NCBI GenBank assembly: GCA_913057235.1
Contig: CAJXNI010000017.1
Coordinates: 1-60,000 of the forward strand
Direction of reading: 5' to 3'
DNA length: 60,000 bases
Origin: an uncultured Bacteroidota bacterium
Lineage (GTDB): Bacteria > Bacteroidota > Bacteroidia > Flavobacteriales > Schleiferiaceae
Positions 1 to 7,678 of this stretch are shown piece after piece (positions within the stretch are counted from its first letter, which is position 1; each line of letters begins with the position of its first letter). Both the position numbers and the translations under genes were made by a program. The notes under the pieces were generated by a model, which was given only the letters and a program-made list of their open reading frames with translations, ran no database searches and was not told the origin of the DNA.

Positions 1-471
1 TTTAACCAAGGCATGCTGAACTACTTTGAGTATTGGAAATTCAAACACCCGGCCCCGCATGATTTTATCACCGTAATGGAAAAAACCAGCGGCCTGCAAT
101 TAGATTGGTATTTAAACTTTTGGATGAATACCACCAAAACCATAGACTACGGCTTTAAAAAGGTAACCAGCCAAAAAGGCGGCACCCTGATTACACTTGA
201 AAAACTGGGCGAAATGCCCATGCCGGTTCGTTTGACGGTAACCTTAAAAAGTGGCTTGGAGCAAGAGTTTTACATTCCGGTGGTAAGTACGTTTGGTGCT
301 CCAAAGCTATCGGTGCAAACCCAAGCGCCCTGGCCCTGGACCCACCCCGAGCACCAATTTATGGTGCCTTACGCCTTTAAAGATATTGCCAAAATGGAAA
401 TAGACCCTTTGGGCTTTACAGCCGATGTAAACCGCGCCAACAATAGCTACCCTAAGCAGGAGGGGCAGTAA
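1..471 (+). CDS. M1-family metallopeptidase, C-terminal fragment
   Basis: The reading frame is open from the first base, so the gene begins outside the window and only the last 156 codons are seen. The visible part resembles the C-terminal region of Bacteroidota M1 (gluzincin) aminopeptidases: a helical stretch with LDWYLNFWMNTTKTIDYGFK followed by a beta-rich domain ending in a line about the Pro-rich PWPWTHPEH segment. The zinc site (HExxH) would lie upstream and cannot be checked. It converges on the LysE-type gene, with 8 bases between the two stop codons. The assignment rests on recalled family resemblance of the C-terminal domain only. Confidence 0.6.
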   Translation, partial: FNQGMLNYFEYWKFKHPAPHDFITVMEKTSGLQLDWYLNFWMNTTKTIDYGFKKVTSQKGGTLITLEKLGEMPMPVRLTVTLKSGLEQEFYIPVVSTFGAPKLSVQTQAPWPWTHPEHQFMVPYAFKDIAKMEIDPLGFTADVNRANNSYPKQEGQ

Positions 472-479
472 AACATAGA

Positions 480-1103
480 TTAGTGATGCAAATAAAAATG
501 CCGGGCAATTATGAATAGGCCAAAAACGATGAGGCCAAAGCCCATGAGCTTTTCAATTACTTGCATTTTACGCCCGGCCAGCTGCTGTTTAAACTTATGG
601 GCAAAGTAGATTTTAAAAAGGTCTATCAGCAGGTAAACTCCCAAAGTGGCAGCATAAAAACTAATCATTTTGGGGGCTTGGTGATCTAGCATACTGCCCA
701 CGGCCACGGTGCTGGTGATCCAAAAAAGCAGCACGCCAATGTTTAAAAAATTGAGCAAAAAACCTTTGAGAAAAAAGAAACGCTTGCGCTCTACGGGTAG
801 GGGTTGCGAAAGCTGCCCGCTGCGCTTACTCTTTTTCAAATAGTAAATCCCAAATACAGAAACGGCTAAACCACTTACAATGGCCAGCCAATAGTTGTTT
901 TTTAAATAGGCTAAAAAGGCCTGGCTGCTGTAAAAGGCAATGGCTATAAAAATTAAATCTGCCGTAACAGCGCCTAGGTCCAGGCTTAAGGCTTTGCTGC
1001 GCCCTTGGTTTATGCTGGTTTCAATAATTACAAAAAAGATGGGGCCGGCTGCAAAGCTCAGCGTAATTCCAAGAGGAATGGCGTACCATAATTCTTCATC
1101 CAC
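480..1103 (-). CDS. LysE/RhtB-family amino-acid exporter
   Basis: 207 residues with about six hydrophobic segments, the usual size and layout of LysE/RhtB exporters. The N-terminal segment with GITLSFAAGPIFFVIIETSI matches the family's conserved G-x-x-x-GP region, followed by a Gly/Ala-rich second helix (GAVTADLIFIAIAF). It probably exports amino acids or similar metabolites through the inner membrane; the substrate cannot be read. The start is GTG: there is an in-frame stop two codons upstream and no early ATG in frame. It is the last gene of the leftward rnr operon, 36 bases after the broken sulfotransferase. Confidence 0.8.
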   Translation of the reverse strand: MDEELWYAIPLGITLSFAAGPIFFVIIETSINQGRSKALSLDLGAVTADLIFIAIAFYSSQAFLAYLKNNYWLAIVSGLAVSVFGIYYLKKSKRSGQLSQPLPVERKRFFFLKGFLLNFLNIGVLLFWITSTVAVGSMLDHQAPKMISFYAATLGVYLLIDLFKIYFAHKFKQQLAGRKMQVIEKLMGFGLIVFGLFIIARHFYLHH

Positions 1104-1139
1104 TATTCAGATATTTTTGGGAAGAATAGACTTCACAGC

Positions 1140-1747
1140 TTAGGCGGGGCTTTTGTTTACCGGACTTAAATTAGCTTCCACCGGCCAGGGTGTGGTTTCC
1201 CGGTGTGTAATTAAGCGCACCACTTCATCGGGCTTACCCTTATTAATAAAGGCACACAAAGCCGTGCAGGTTTCCAAAGGCTTGGTTATTAGCTTTTCAT
1301 AGCTCAAAAGTAAAAAGGAGTATTTAGAACCATACTTTTTATAGGCCTGGATCATTTTTTGGTTATAAATGGCAGGGCGTTCCAGCACTTTTTCCAACTC
1401 CTTTTTTTGCTGATTGCGCTTTTCACTTTGGGCTACCGCTAAAGGGTCTCGAATAATGAGTACTACTTTGGGTTTATCCAGTAGGGGTAGCATCGTTTTA
1501 AAGTGCAGGAAAATGGCGGGATACTTGGCCACCCAATTTGGGTGCTCAGCATTATTTTGCTCAAAAAGCGTTTTAAGCCTTTTGCGGGAAGGTTTTTTAA
1601 CTTGGTGCAGCTCTCTTTGCAGGCGCAAGTCTTCATAGTTCTTGCCAAATGACCCTGGCAGGCTATAACCCGCAGCTACTATTAAACGGGTTACTACCGA
1701 AGTACCCCTCTAAAATTGCCTCCCACCAAGACAACTTGGTTTTTCAT
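1140..1747 (-). pseudogene. Sulfotransferase-family gene with a one-base frameshift near its start
   Basis: The intact 3' frame (1140-1628) contains PKVVLIIRDPLAVAQS, typical of the 3'-phosphosulfate-binding region of PAPS sulfotransferases. Upstream, an ATG at 1747 begins MKNQVVLVGGNFR and then hits two stops, but shifting one frame gives GTSVVTRLIVAAGYSLPGSF leading straight into the downstream frame. Joined, they form the 5'-phosphosulfate loop (G-G-N-F-R-G-G-T-S). The switch lies at the C4 run at 1705-1708 (G4 on the coding strand), where five would restore the frame. The gene lies 12 bases after the coiled-coil gene and is either a frameshift mutant or carries a homopolymer sequencing error. 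A later start could yield only a protein lacking the sulfate-binding loop. Confidence 0.75.
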
Positions 1748-1759
1748 GGTGCAGGTGGT

Positions 1760-2161
1760 TTAAGACTTCTCCTCTTTTTCTTGAGCTTTAAGTTTGGATT
1801 CTAACTCCTGAATACGCCCCTCACTTTTCTCCAGTAAGCCTTCCTTTTCTTTAAGGCTCTGTTGCAGTTCCTGTTGTTTTTGCTGCAATTCTTTTAGTTG
1901 ACTATCCCGCTCCGCAATCGTTTTGTCCTTGCGTTGAATTTCTTCTTTTAGCCCTTCTATGTGGTTGTTTAAACCGCGTATTTCTTTTTGCAGGCTACTG
2001 GTGTTCATAATGCTGTAAACGATGTATACCAAAAACCCCAGGGGAAAAATGAAATTTGCGATACCGGGAGCACCACTATCTGATAACATAAAAAACAGGC
2101 CAACGCCAATTACGATCACTCCGGCTGCTAAAACAATGGTCTCCAGTTGTTTTCTTTTCAT
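1760..2161 (-). CDS. Small membrane protein with coiled-coil tail
   Basis: 133 residues, not recognised as a named family. Two hydrophobic helices lie at about residues 8-26 and 35-51. From residue 55 onward the chain is almost entirely charged and glutamine-rich heptad-like sequence (QRKDKTIAERDSQLKELQQK and onward), predicting a long cytoplasmic coiled coil. It starts at ATG 2161, 38 bases after the RNase R stop, and precedes the sulfotransferase by 12 bases, so it is probably cotranscribed with rnr. Such a protein could be a membrane-anchored spacer or oligomerisation module; no function is claimed. Confidence 0.75.
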   Translation of the reverse strand: MKRKQLETIVLAAGVIVIGVGLFFMLSDSGAPGIANFIFPLGFLVYIVYSIMNTSSLQKEIRGLNNHIEGLKEEIQRKDKTIAERDSQLKELQQKQQELQQSLKEKEGLLEKSEGRIQELESKLKAQEKEEKS

Positions 2162-2199
2162 AATACTGCTTGCTAAAGAGGGTTAAAAATAGCTGTTTT

Positions 2200-4338
2200 T
2201 TACACAGGTAAAAAATCCAATTGTTTCTTTTCCAGATTTGCGTTTTTCACTTTAATCGCCAGATTGTCGCCCAGCTGAAATACCTTACCATTGCGTTCTC
2301 CCACAATGCAAAAGTTGCGCTCATCAAAAAGGTAGTAGTCGTCTTTAAAGTCCCGGATGCGGATCATGCCTTCGCAGAGGTTGTCGCGCAGTTCTACAAA
2401 AACGCCCCACTCGGTAACCCCGGTAATAGTACCCATAAACTCCTGGCCTACCTTGTCTTCCATAAACTTTACCTGCATGTATTTTATAGAGCTTCGCTCT
2501 GCATCGGTGGCCATTTTTTCACGGTCGCTGCTGTGTTCGCAAAGCTCTTCGTAGGTATTGCGGTTTACGGGTGCGCCACCATCCAGGTAGTGCTGTAAAA
2601 GGCGGTGCACCATCATATCGGGGTAACGCCTAATAGGCGAGGTAAAATGCGTGTAGTAGTCAAAGGCAAGACCATAGTGGCCAATATTTTTGGTGCTGTA
2701 CACGGCTTTGGCCATAGAGCGGATGGTGAGGGTACTCACCATGTTTTCCTCAGCCTTGCCTTTTACATCACTTAGCATTTTGTTAAGGCTTTTAGAAACC
2801 GATTGCCGGTTTTGCACCTGTACCTTGTAGCCAAATTGCCGCACAAAATTGCCCAGCTCCATCAGCTTATCGGGGTCTGGGCTGTCGTGAATACGATAGA
2901 CAAAAGTATTTTTAGAGGCCTTGCCATCTTTAGCCCGGCCAATAAAGGCGGCAACACTGCGGTTGGCCAAAAGCATAAACTCTTCAATCAGGTGGTTGGC
3001 GGCTTTACTTTCTTTAAAATACACTTTCGTGGGATGGCCCTGGTCATCCAAAACAAACTTGGTCTCCGCCCGGTCAAAGGCCAGCGCACCATTTTGCATG
3101 CGCGCCTGTCTGAGCTTTACCGCTAAATCATTCAGCAGGTTTACTTCGCGCGAAAGCGGCCCGTTTTTAGTTTCTATCACCTCTTGTGCATCTTCATAGG
3201 CAAAGCGGTGATCACTGTAAATAACGGTACGGCCAAACCATTCCTTTTTTACTTGCGCCTGTGGCGTAATTTCAAACACCGCTGAGAAAGTAAGCTTTTC
3301 CTCGTGCGGGCGCAGGGAGCAAACCTTGTTGCTCAGCTTTTCAGGCAACATGGGCACCACGCGATCTACCAAATACACAGAGGTAGCACGCTCGCGACCC
3401 TCGCGTTCCAGCTCGGTACCTTCTTGTACGTAGTGGGTTACATCAGCAATGTGCACGCCCACTTCAAAATTACCGTTATCCAGTTCTTTGAAAGAGAGAG
3501 CATCGTCAAAGTCCTTGGCATCAGCGGGGTCAATGGTAAAGGTGAGGGTGTCTCTGAAGTCCCGTCTTTTGGCAATTTCAGCCTGGGGAATTTCTTCTTG
3601 TACTTTTTCCGCTTCGCGTTCTACCTCAGGGGGAAAAGCACGCGGTAAACCAAACTCGGCTAAAATGGCGTGCATTTCAACATCCGTATTGCCAGGAGCA
3701 CCTAAAACCTCCAACACTTCCCCAAAAGGACTGCTGGCTTTTTCAGGCCAACTGGTAATGGTGGCAATAGCTTTTTCTCCGTGCTTGGCGCCTTTCAGGT
3801 GTTCTTGCGGAATGTAAATATCTACCAGCATATTGCGACTATCAGGCACTAAAAAGCCATAGTTTTTACTCAGCTCAATGGTGCCCACAAACTCGGTGCG
3901 GGCGCGTTCCAGAATTTCTACAATTTCGCCCTCAGGCTTCTTGTTTTTGCGCTGGGCGTACATCAGCACTTTTACAATATCGCCTTGCAAGGCATGCCCC
4001 ACGTTGCGGGGAGTAATGTATACGTCTTGGTCTAGTTCATCAGATATCACGTAGGCGCTGCCTTTGGCGGTAAGGTCAACTTTGCCCACCACAAAATGGT
4101 CGGTATGCTTGTAGCGATACTTACCACGGCCCACTTCTTCAATGGAATCGTTTTGCTTGAGGGCGGCCAGGCTTTTCAGCACCAGGTCGCGTTCATTGTG
4201 ATCGTTAATATTGAGTTTGGCAGAGAGTTGTTTGTAGTTGTACTGCTTTAGGCGGTCTTCGCGGAAAACGCGCAATAAAGCTTTTTCTAATTTGGCTAGG
4301 CGCTTGAGGCGCTTGTGCGTCTTATTTTGTTTCTTCAT
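2200..4338 (-). CDS. rnr: Ribonuclease R (RNB/S1 exoribonuclease)
   Basis: 712 residues, the normal size for RNase R. The order is an N-terminal winged-helix and cold-shock-like region (about 1-230), the RNB catalytic domain (about 250-590) and a C-terminal S1 domain (about 625-710, GTITGVTEWGVFVELRDN). The RNB active-site signature TFTIDPADAKDFDDALSF, with its cluster of Mg-binding aspartates, is intact. The enzyme degrades structured RNA 3' to 5' in the cytoplasm. The long Lys-rich tail of some proteobacterial forms is absent. It is the first gene of a leftward operon. A weak -7-like box (TACCTTTA on the minus strand, 4345-4352) sits just before the ATG. Confidence 0.97.
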   Translation of the reverse strand: MKKQNKTHKRLKRLAKLEKALLRVFREDRLKQYNYKQLSAKLNINDHNERDLVLKSLAALKQNDSIEEVGRGKYRYKHTDHFVVGKVDLTAKGSAYVISDELDQDVYITPRNVGHALQGDIVKVLMYAQRKNKKPEGEIVEILERARTEFVGTIELSKNYGFLVPDSRNMLVDIYIPQEHLKGAKHGEKAIATITSWPEKASSPFGEVLEVLGAPGNTDVEMHAILAEFGLPRAFPPEVEREAEKVQEEIPQAEIAKRRDFRDTLTFTIDPADAKDFDDALSFKELDNGNFEVGVHIADVTHYVQEGTELEREGRERATSVYLVDRVVPMLPEKLSNKVCSLRPHEEKLTFSAVFEITPQAQVKKEWFGRTVIYSDHRFAYEDAQEVIETKNGPLSREVNLLNDLAVKLRQARMQNGALAFDRAETKFVLDDQGHPTKVYFKESKAANHLIEEFMLLANRSVAAFIGRAKDGKASKNTFVYRIHDSPDPDKLMELGNFVRQFGYKVQVQNRQSVSKSLNKMLSDVKGKAEENMVSTLTIRSMAKAVYSTKNIGHYGLAFDYYTHFTSPIRRYPDMMVHRLLQHYLDGGAPVNRNTYEELCEHSSDREKMATDAERSSIKYMQVKFMEDKVGQEFMGTITGVTEWGVFVELRDNLCEGMIRIRDFKDDYYLFDERNFCIVGERNGKVFQLGDNLAIKVKNANLEKKQLDFLPV

Positions 4339-4435
4339 AAAGTGTAAAGGTAAAGCAATGCGCAGGCTTGTTGTTTACAATTCAGAATAATTAACAAAGG
4401 GGTAAAGCAAGAGCCCCACAGGAATTTACCTGACT

Positions 4436-4473
4436 AAGCAACTTTACCTCCTAAAAAGGGAAGGTTGCTTTTT
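4436..4473 (+). terminator. Hairpin with T-run, terminator-like
   Basis: Stem arms 4436-4445 (AAGCAACTTT) and 4461-4470 (AAGGTTGCTT) pair with one G-U, separated by 15 bases, and the right arm runs into TTTTT. It is weaker than the hairpin at 4538-4567. Confidence 0.45.
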
Positions 4474-4537
4474 AGAGCGTATTGTTGCAAATGCAGATTG
4501 ATTAGTAAACGCTTAAAGTCAATGCTACTAGTCTCAT

Positions 4538-4567
4538 AGCCCCTTTAGAGATTCAAGGGGCTTTTTT
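4538..4567 (+). terminator. Intrinsic terminator
   Basis: A perfect 8-bp stem, AGCCCCTT (4538-4545) with AAGGGGCT (4555-4562), a 9-base loop and a run of six T. The shape is canonical for an intrinsic terminator on the plus strand. No recognised gene ends just upstream on this strand. Confidence 0.75.
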
Positions 4568-4655
4568 GGTTAATTTAACCGAGTAAAAATTTTTTTTACC
4601 CTCAGGCAACCCTAACAAATCATTGGGGTGTCATCTATTTGTACACCAAACAAAA

Positions 4656-5219
4656 ATGGGAAAACTGTTTCAACTACCTACACAAGAAGAGAAGCTGGTA
4701 AAGCAGTGCCGCAAAGGCAAGGCTTCGGCTCAGCGTGAGGTTTTTGAAAAATACAGCACCCAAATGTTGGCCGTGTGCAGGCGCTACACCAAGTGTGTGC
4801 AAGATGCCGAGGAAGTTCTTTCCAATGGTTTTATTAAGGTATTCCAGAAAATAGATCAATATTCTGGAGAAGGCGCTCTAGGCGGATGGATACGGACCAT
4901 TATGGTGCGAGAGTCTTTGAACTACATCCGCTACCAAAAGAACCTCTTTGTAGAAGTAGAGGAGGAGCGCCAGGAGGAGTTTGGGCACCAAAAAGAAGTA
5001 GAAGCTTTAAACACCCAACACCTGATGAAGCTCATTGACGAACTGCCCTTAGGCTACAAAACGGTTTTTAACCTCTATGCCATAGAGGGGTACAACCACC
5101 GGGAAATTGGCGAAATGCTGGAGATTTCAGAGAACACCTCAAAATCACAACTCAGCAAAGCCCGCAAGCAATTGCAAAAGCACCTGAATGAACAAGAAGT
5201 ACTGTATAAAGAAAAATAA
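4656..5219 (+). CDS. ECF-type RNA polymerase sigma-70 factor
   Basis: 187 residues from the ATG at 4656; an in-frame TTG lies 11 codons earlier but is less likely. Region 2 (about 20-90) includes FEKYSTQMLAVCRRYTKCVQDAEEVLSNGFIKVF, and region 4 (about 125-180) includes the helix-turn-helix LPLGYKTVFNLYAIEGYNHREIGEMLEISENT. Region 3 is absent, as in ECF factors. The next gene starts one base after the stop and encodes a single-pass membrane protein, the usual place for an anti-sigma factor. The factor therefore probably responds to an envelope signal, with the barrel gene downstream as a likely target. Confidence 0.93.
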   Translation: MGKLFQLPTQEEKLVKQCRKGKASAQREVFEKYSTQMLAVCRRYTKCVQDAEEVLSNGFIKVFQKIDQYSGEGALGGWIRTIMVRESLNYIRYQKNLFVEVEEERQEEFGHQKEVEALNTQHLMKLIDELPLGYKTVFNLYAIEGYNHREIGEMLEISENTSKSQLSKARKQLQKHLNEQEVLYKEK

Positions 5220-5220
5220 G

Positions 5221-5970
5221 ATGTCAGATCAAAACCCCATAGACCAGCTTTTTAAGGAACGCCTTGAAAAGCACCAGCTGAGCCCCAGTGAGGGGGTTTG
5301 GGAAAAAGTGCAGGCGGCCCAACCGAAAACCACGGCCAAGGCGGGTGGTTGGTTTGTGCTGCGGGCCGCCACAGTGGCCCTGCTCATAGGCCTTAATGCT
5401 ATGTTTTATTTCACTAATCACGAAGTAACGCTAAGTTCGGTTGAGCCTTTGGCCGGCCCCGCTATTGAGCAGACCGAGGCCAATAACAACCCTACGGAGA
5501 CTCCATCGGCCACCGAGCCTAAAAAAGGGACGAGCACCAAAAAGGCACAACCAGCGCAAAAAGAGCCTGCTGCCCCAAAAAGTAAAAAGGAGCCCGCTAA
5601 GGTGATTCCCGCCCTTAGTCAGCCCAGTAAGGCCACCCAAATTTTTGTAGATAATGCCTTGCCGGTAGCTAAAGAGGCCGCCCTGACCCATGAGCAGGAG
5701 GAGCCTTTACTGGCTTCAGTGGCGCTAAACAAAGACTTGGATTTACCCTACACCATTACCATACGCGACTTACCCGAAACCCGCGGTTACTACGGTAAAG
5801 ACACCGCCCAGGTGCCGGAAACCAACTTTAGCGACAAGCTTTGGGCTTATGCCAGCACCCAAGTGAACCGGTTGTTAGCGGGCGAAAAGCCGCAGCTACC
5901 CAAAACCAATAAAACTCCGCAGTTGGCCATAGCCCTGCCTAAGTTTTTATACCCAACCGATCAGCCCTAA
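5221..5970 (+). CDS. Putative membrane anti-sigma factor
   Basis: 249 residues starting at ATG 5221, one base after the sigma stop. The N-terminal 45 residues (MSDQNPIDQLFKERLEKHQL..) form a short charged cytoplasmic domain containing a WEKVQ segment. One membrane helix follows (about 49-65, FVLRAATVALLIGLNAMFYF). The remaining ~180 residues are a low-complexity Thr/Pro/Lys/Ala-rich linker and a less repetitive end, predicted to lie in the periplasm. No zinc-binding HxxxCxxC motif is seen. Gene order and topology suggest an anti-sigma partner of the preceding ECF factor; no catalytic motif is present. Confidence 0.7.
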   Translation: MSDQNPIDQLFKERLEKHQLSPSEGVWEKVQAAQPKTTAKAGGWFVLRAATVALLIGLNAMFYFTNHEVTLSSVEPLAGPAIEQTEANNNPTETPSATEPKKGTSTKKAQPAQKEPAAPKSKKEPAKVIPALSQPSKATQIFVDNALPVAKEAALTHEQEEPLLASVALNKDLDLPYTITIRDLPETRGYYGKDTAQVPETNFSDKLWAYASTQVNRLLAGEKPQLPKTNKTPQLAIALPKFLYPTDQP

Positions 5971-6001
5971 AATTGAAACAAAACCCTTAAAAACAACGAA
6001 A

Positions 6002-7291
6002 ATGAGAAAACTAGTAAGCTTAGCGCTTTTAATTGTACTAGGATTTACAGCAGGCGCGCAGGCAGACAGTACCCAAAAACGGAAAGAGGTAGAAATTAAG
6101 GTAGGTGAGGACGTAATGGCTTTTGAGGCCAATGTGAACAAAGAAACAGATATGGCCTCTATGGTTTTTAAAGTAACCGCCCAAATGATGAAAATTCAAA
6201 AGCAGAATCAGGCGGCTATGAATCGCATCAATGAATTGGAGCGCAGCGGTGAGCTTTCGCCCGAAGAGGCAGAAACCCGTAGAGAGCTGGTAGAAGAGCG
6301 CACAGAAGAAAGCCTGGAGGCCTTAGAAGATATTATGGAAACATGGGGTGAGGCCTATGAGGCACGCATGGAAGCCTGGGGCGAAGCCTATGCGGCCAAG
6401 ATGGAAGCCTGGGAAGAAGAGGCCGAAAAAGCAGAGGAAAACGGGGAGCCTATACCTCCTATGCCGCCTATTCCTCCGGTACCCATGTCGCCCCAGGGCA
6501 AAAAAGAAGTGCGCAATAAAATTGTGATTACTGAGGAGGGGGTACGCGTAGAAGCGGATAGCACTGATGAAGGGGACGACTCTGTAGCCTTTGAACTGAA
6601 AGAAAAAGAAGAAAGTTTTGACAAAGGCCTGAGGAAATCCAAGCGGGTAGACCGCACTGAGGGCTACTTTGACATTCATTTAGGTACCAACCAGCAACTG
6701 GAAGAAGGCCAGTTTTTGATTCAAGATCAACCTGGTGAGCTGGAGTTTTGGAACACCTCTTTTAACTTAGGGGTGGGCGCTAAAACGAGGATAGGGAGCC
6801 CCTACAGCCACTTCTACATTAAATACGGAACTGATTTTAGCTGGCATAATTTTAATTTAGTAGATGATAATGTGCTAGACCGCGGGGCAGACGGGGCCGT
6901 TTACAACCCGGTGGATTCTATAAACTTTGATGAAAACAAATACCACATTGCCTATTGGAACTTCCCGCTTATGTTACAGCTTGATTTTAGTGACGTAGGT
7001 GAAATGGACGAGAGTTGGACCTTTGGCCTGGGAGGGCAAATAGGGTTTCGTATCAACTCCAAAAGAGAATTGGAGTACGGCAGTGATCGCTTTGATGTGG
7101 TAGAAGAAACAGCCCGCGATGATTTTTACACCAGCGCTGTCCGCTACGGTTTATTGGCTCAGGTAGGCTACGGCTCCCTCAAGCTTACCGCCAGCTATGA
7201 TTTAAATCCCTTCTTTCGCGCGGGCAAAGGGCCATCTATTGGCGGCTTTGATTACAACATGGTAAACGTAACCGTGGGCTTTACCTTTTAA
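6002..7291 (+). CDS. Outer-membrane beta-barrel protein with coiled-coil N-terminal region
   Basis: 429 residues. A signal peptide (residues 1-20, ending GAQA) is followed by a long Glu/Ala-rich helical region (about 35-145) with near-repeats of the type WGEAYEARMEA, a short proline hinge (PIPPMPPIPPVP) and, from about residue 215, alternating polar/aromatic strands ending in VTVGFTF, typical of an outer-membrane barrel. It lies 31 bases after the anti-sigma-like gene and completes a sigma/anti-sigma/barrel set. The helical region would sit in the periplasm and might contact the anti-sigma domain; that is inference. Confidence 0.75.
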   Translation: MRKLVSLALLIVLGFTAGAQADSTQKRKEVEIKVGEDVMAFEANVNKETDMASMVFKVTAQMMKIQKQNQAAMNRINELERSGELSPEEAETRRELVEERTEESLEALEDIMETWGEAYEARMEAWGEAYAAKMEAWEEEAEKAEENGEPIPPMPPIPPVPMSPQGKKEVRNKIVITEEGVRVEADSTDEGDDSVAFELKEKEESFDKGLRKSKRVDRTEGYFDIHLGTNQQLEEGQFLIQDQPGELEFWNTSFNLGVGAKTRIGSPYSHFYIKYGTDFSWHNFNLVDDNVLDRGADGAVYNPVDSINFDENKYHIAYWNFPLMLQLDFSDVGEMDESWTFGLGGQIGFRINSKRELEYGSDRFDVVEETARDDFYTSAVRYGLLAQVGYGSLKLTASYDLNPFFRAGKGPSIGGFDYNMVNVTVGFTF

Positions 7292-7491
7292 AACCGCGTG
7301 AAGGGGCATAAAACATCATTAACAAGTGAGTTGTTCGCTTTTTTCGATCACTTGAAGAGAGACAGGCCTTCAAGAAAAAAACTGTTCTGATTGAAGTGGA
7401 AACCTAGTAAGATCGGGAAGCTCCGAGATTTCGAGGAGATCACCCGTTCGCACTTGGTTTTTACGAAAAGCAGGTTGTTTTTTTCTTGGGA

Positions 7492-7525
7492 GCCTTGATC
7501 TTTTTGGTTCTTTTTGCATCAAGGC
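7492..7525. repeat. Inverted repeat GCCTTGAT...ATCAAGGC
   Basis: Perfect 8-bp arms at 7492-7499 and 7518-7525 enclose an 18-base T-rich spacer. A very similar palindrome with the same T-rich centre recurs between genes in many Bacteroidota genomes (recalled, not searched). It is probably a dispersed repeat rather than a terminator, because no clean T-run follows. Confidence 0.45.
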
Positions 7526-7610
7526 AAAAACGAACTAAGGTTCATTTTTTAAGGTATTAAAATGTACAGTATTGCTCTAATTACCTGTAGAGCTTTTAAA
7601 GTATTTTTAA

Positions 7611-7642
7611 AAATCGGCTTTGGCTCAAGGCCGATTTTTTTT
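7611..7642 (+). terminator. Intrinsic terminator upstream of methyltransferase
   Basis: Perfect 8-bp stem AAATCGGC (7611-7618) with GCCGATTT (7630-7637), an 11-base loop, and eight T at 7635-7642. It lies 320 bases after the barrel gene and shortly before the methyltransferase ATG at 7679, which argues against the upstream in-frame start at 7562. Confidence 0.75.
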
Positions 7643-7678
7643 CGGCTTGAGATAAGCTATTTGGCTAAATTGCGGGCT

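Larger units (their letters stand above)
4339..4655. other. 317-bp intergenic region between divergent genes with two plus-strand hairpins
   Basis: This region separates the leftward rnr from the rightward sigma-factor gene, so both neighbours start here. It nevertheless carries two plus-strand hairpins followed by T-runs (4436-4473 and 4538-4567). Terminators are not expected between divergent starts unless something is transcribed rightward within the region. A small RNA, a leader or attenuator of the sigma operon, or a guard against antisense transcription would each fit. No open frame of note was seen. Confidence 0.5.
7292..7678. other. 387-bp region without a supported gene
   Basis: It holds an 8-bp inverted repeat (7492-7525) and an intrinsic terminator (7611-7642). 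An open frame beginning at 7562 runs into the methyltransferase, but its first 39 codons translate the terminator hairpin and are probably not used. Nothing else was recognised. Confidence 0.6.

Noticed and set aside
2221-3817. Rightward open frames opposite rnr
   Set aside because: Shadow frames of a well-supported RNase R gene.
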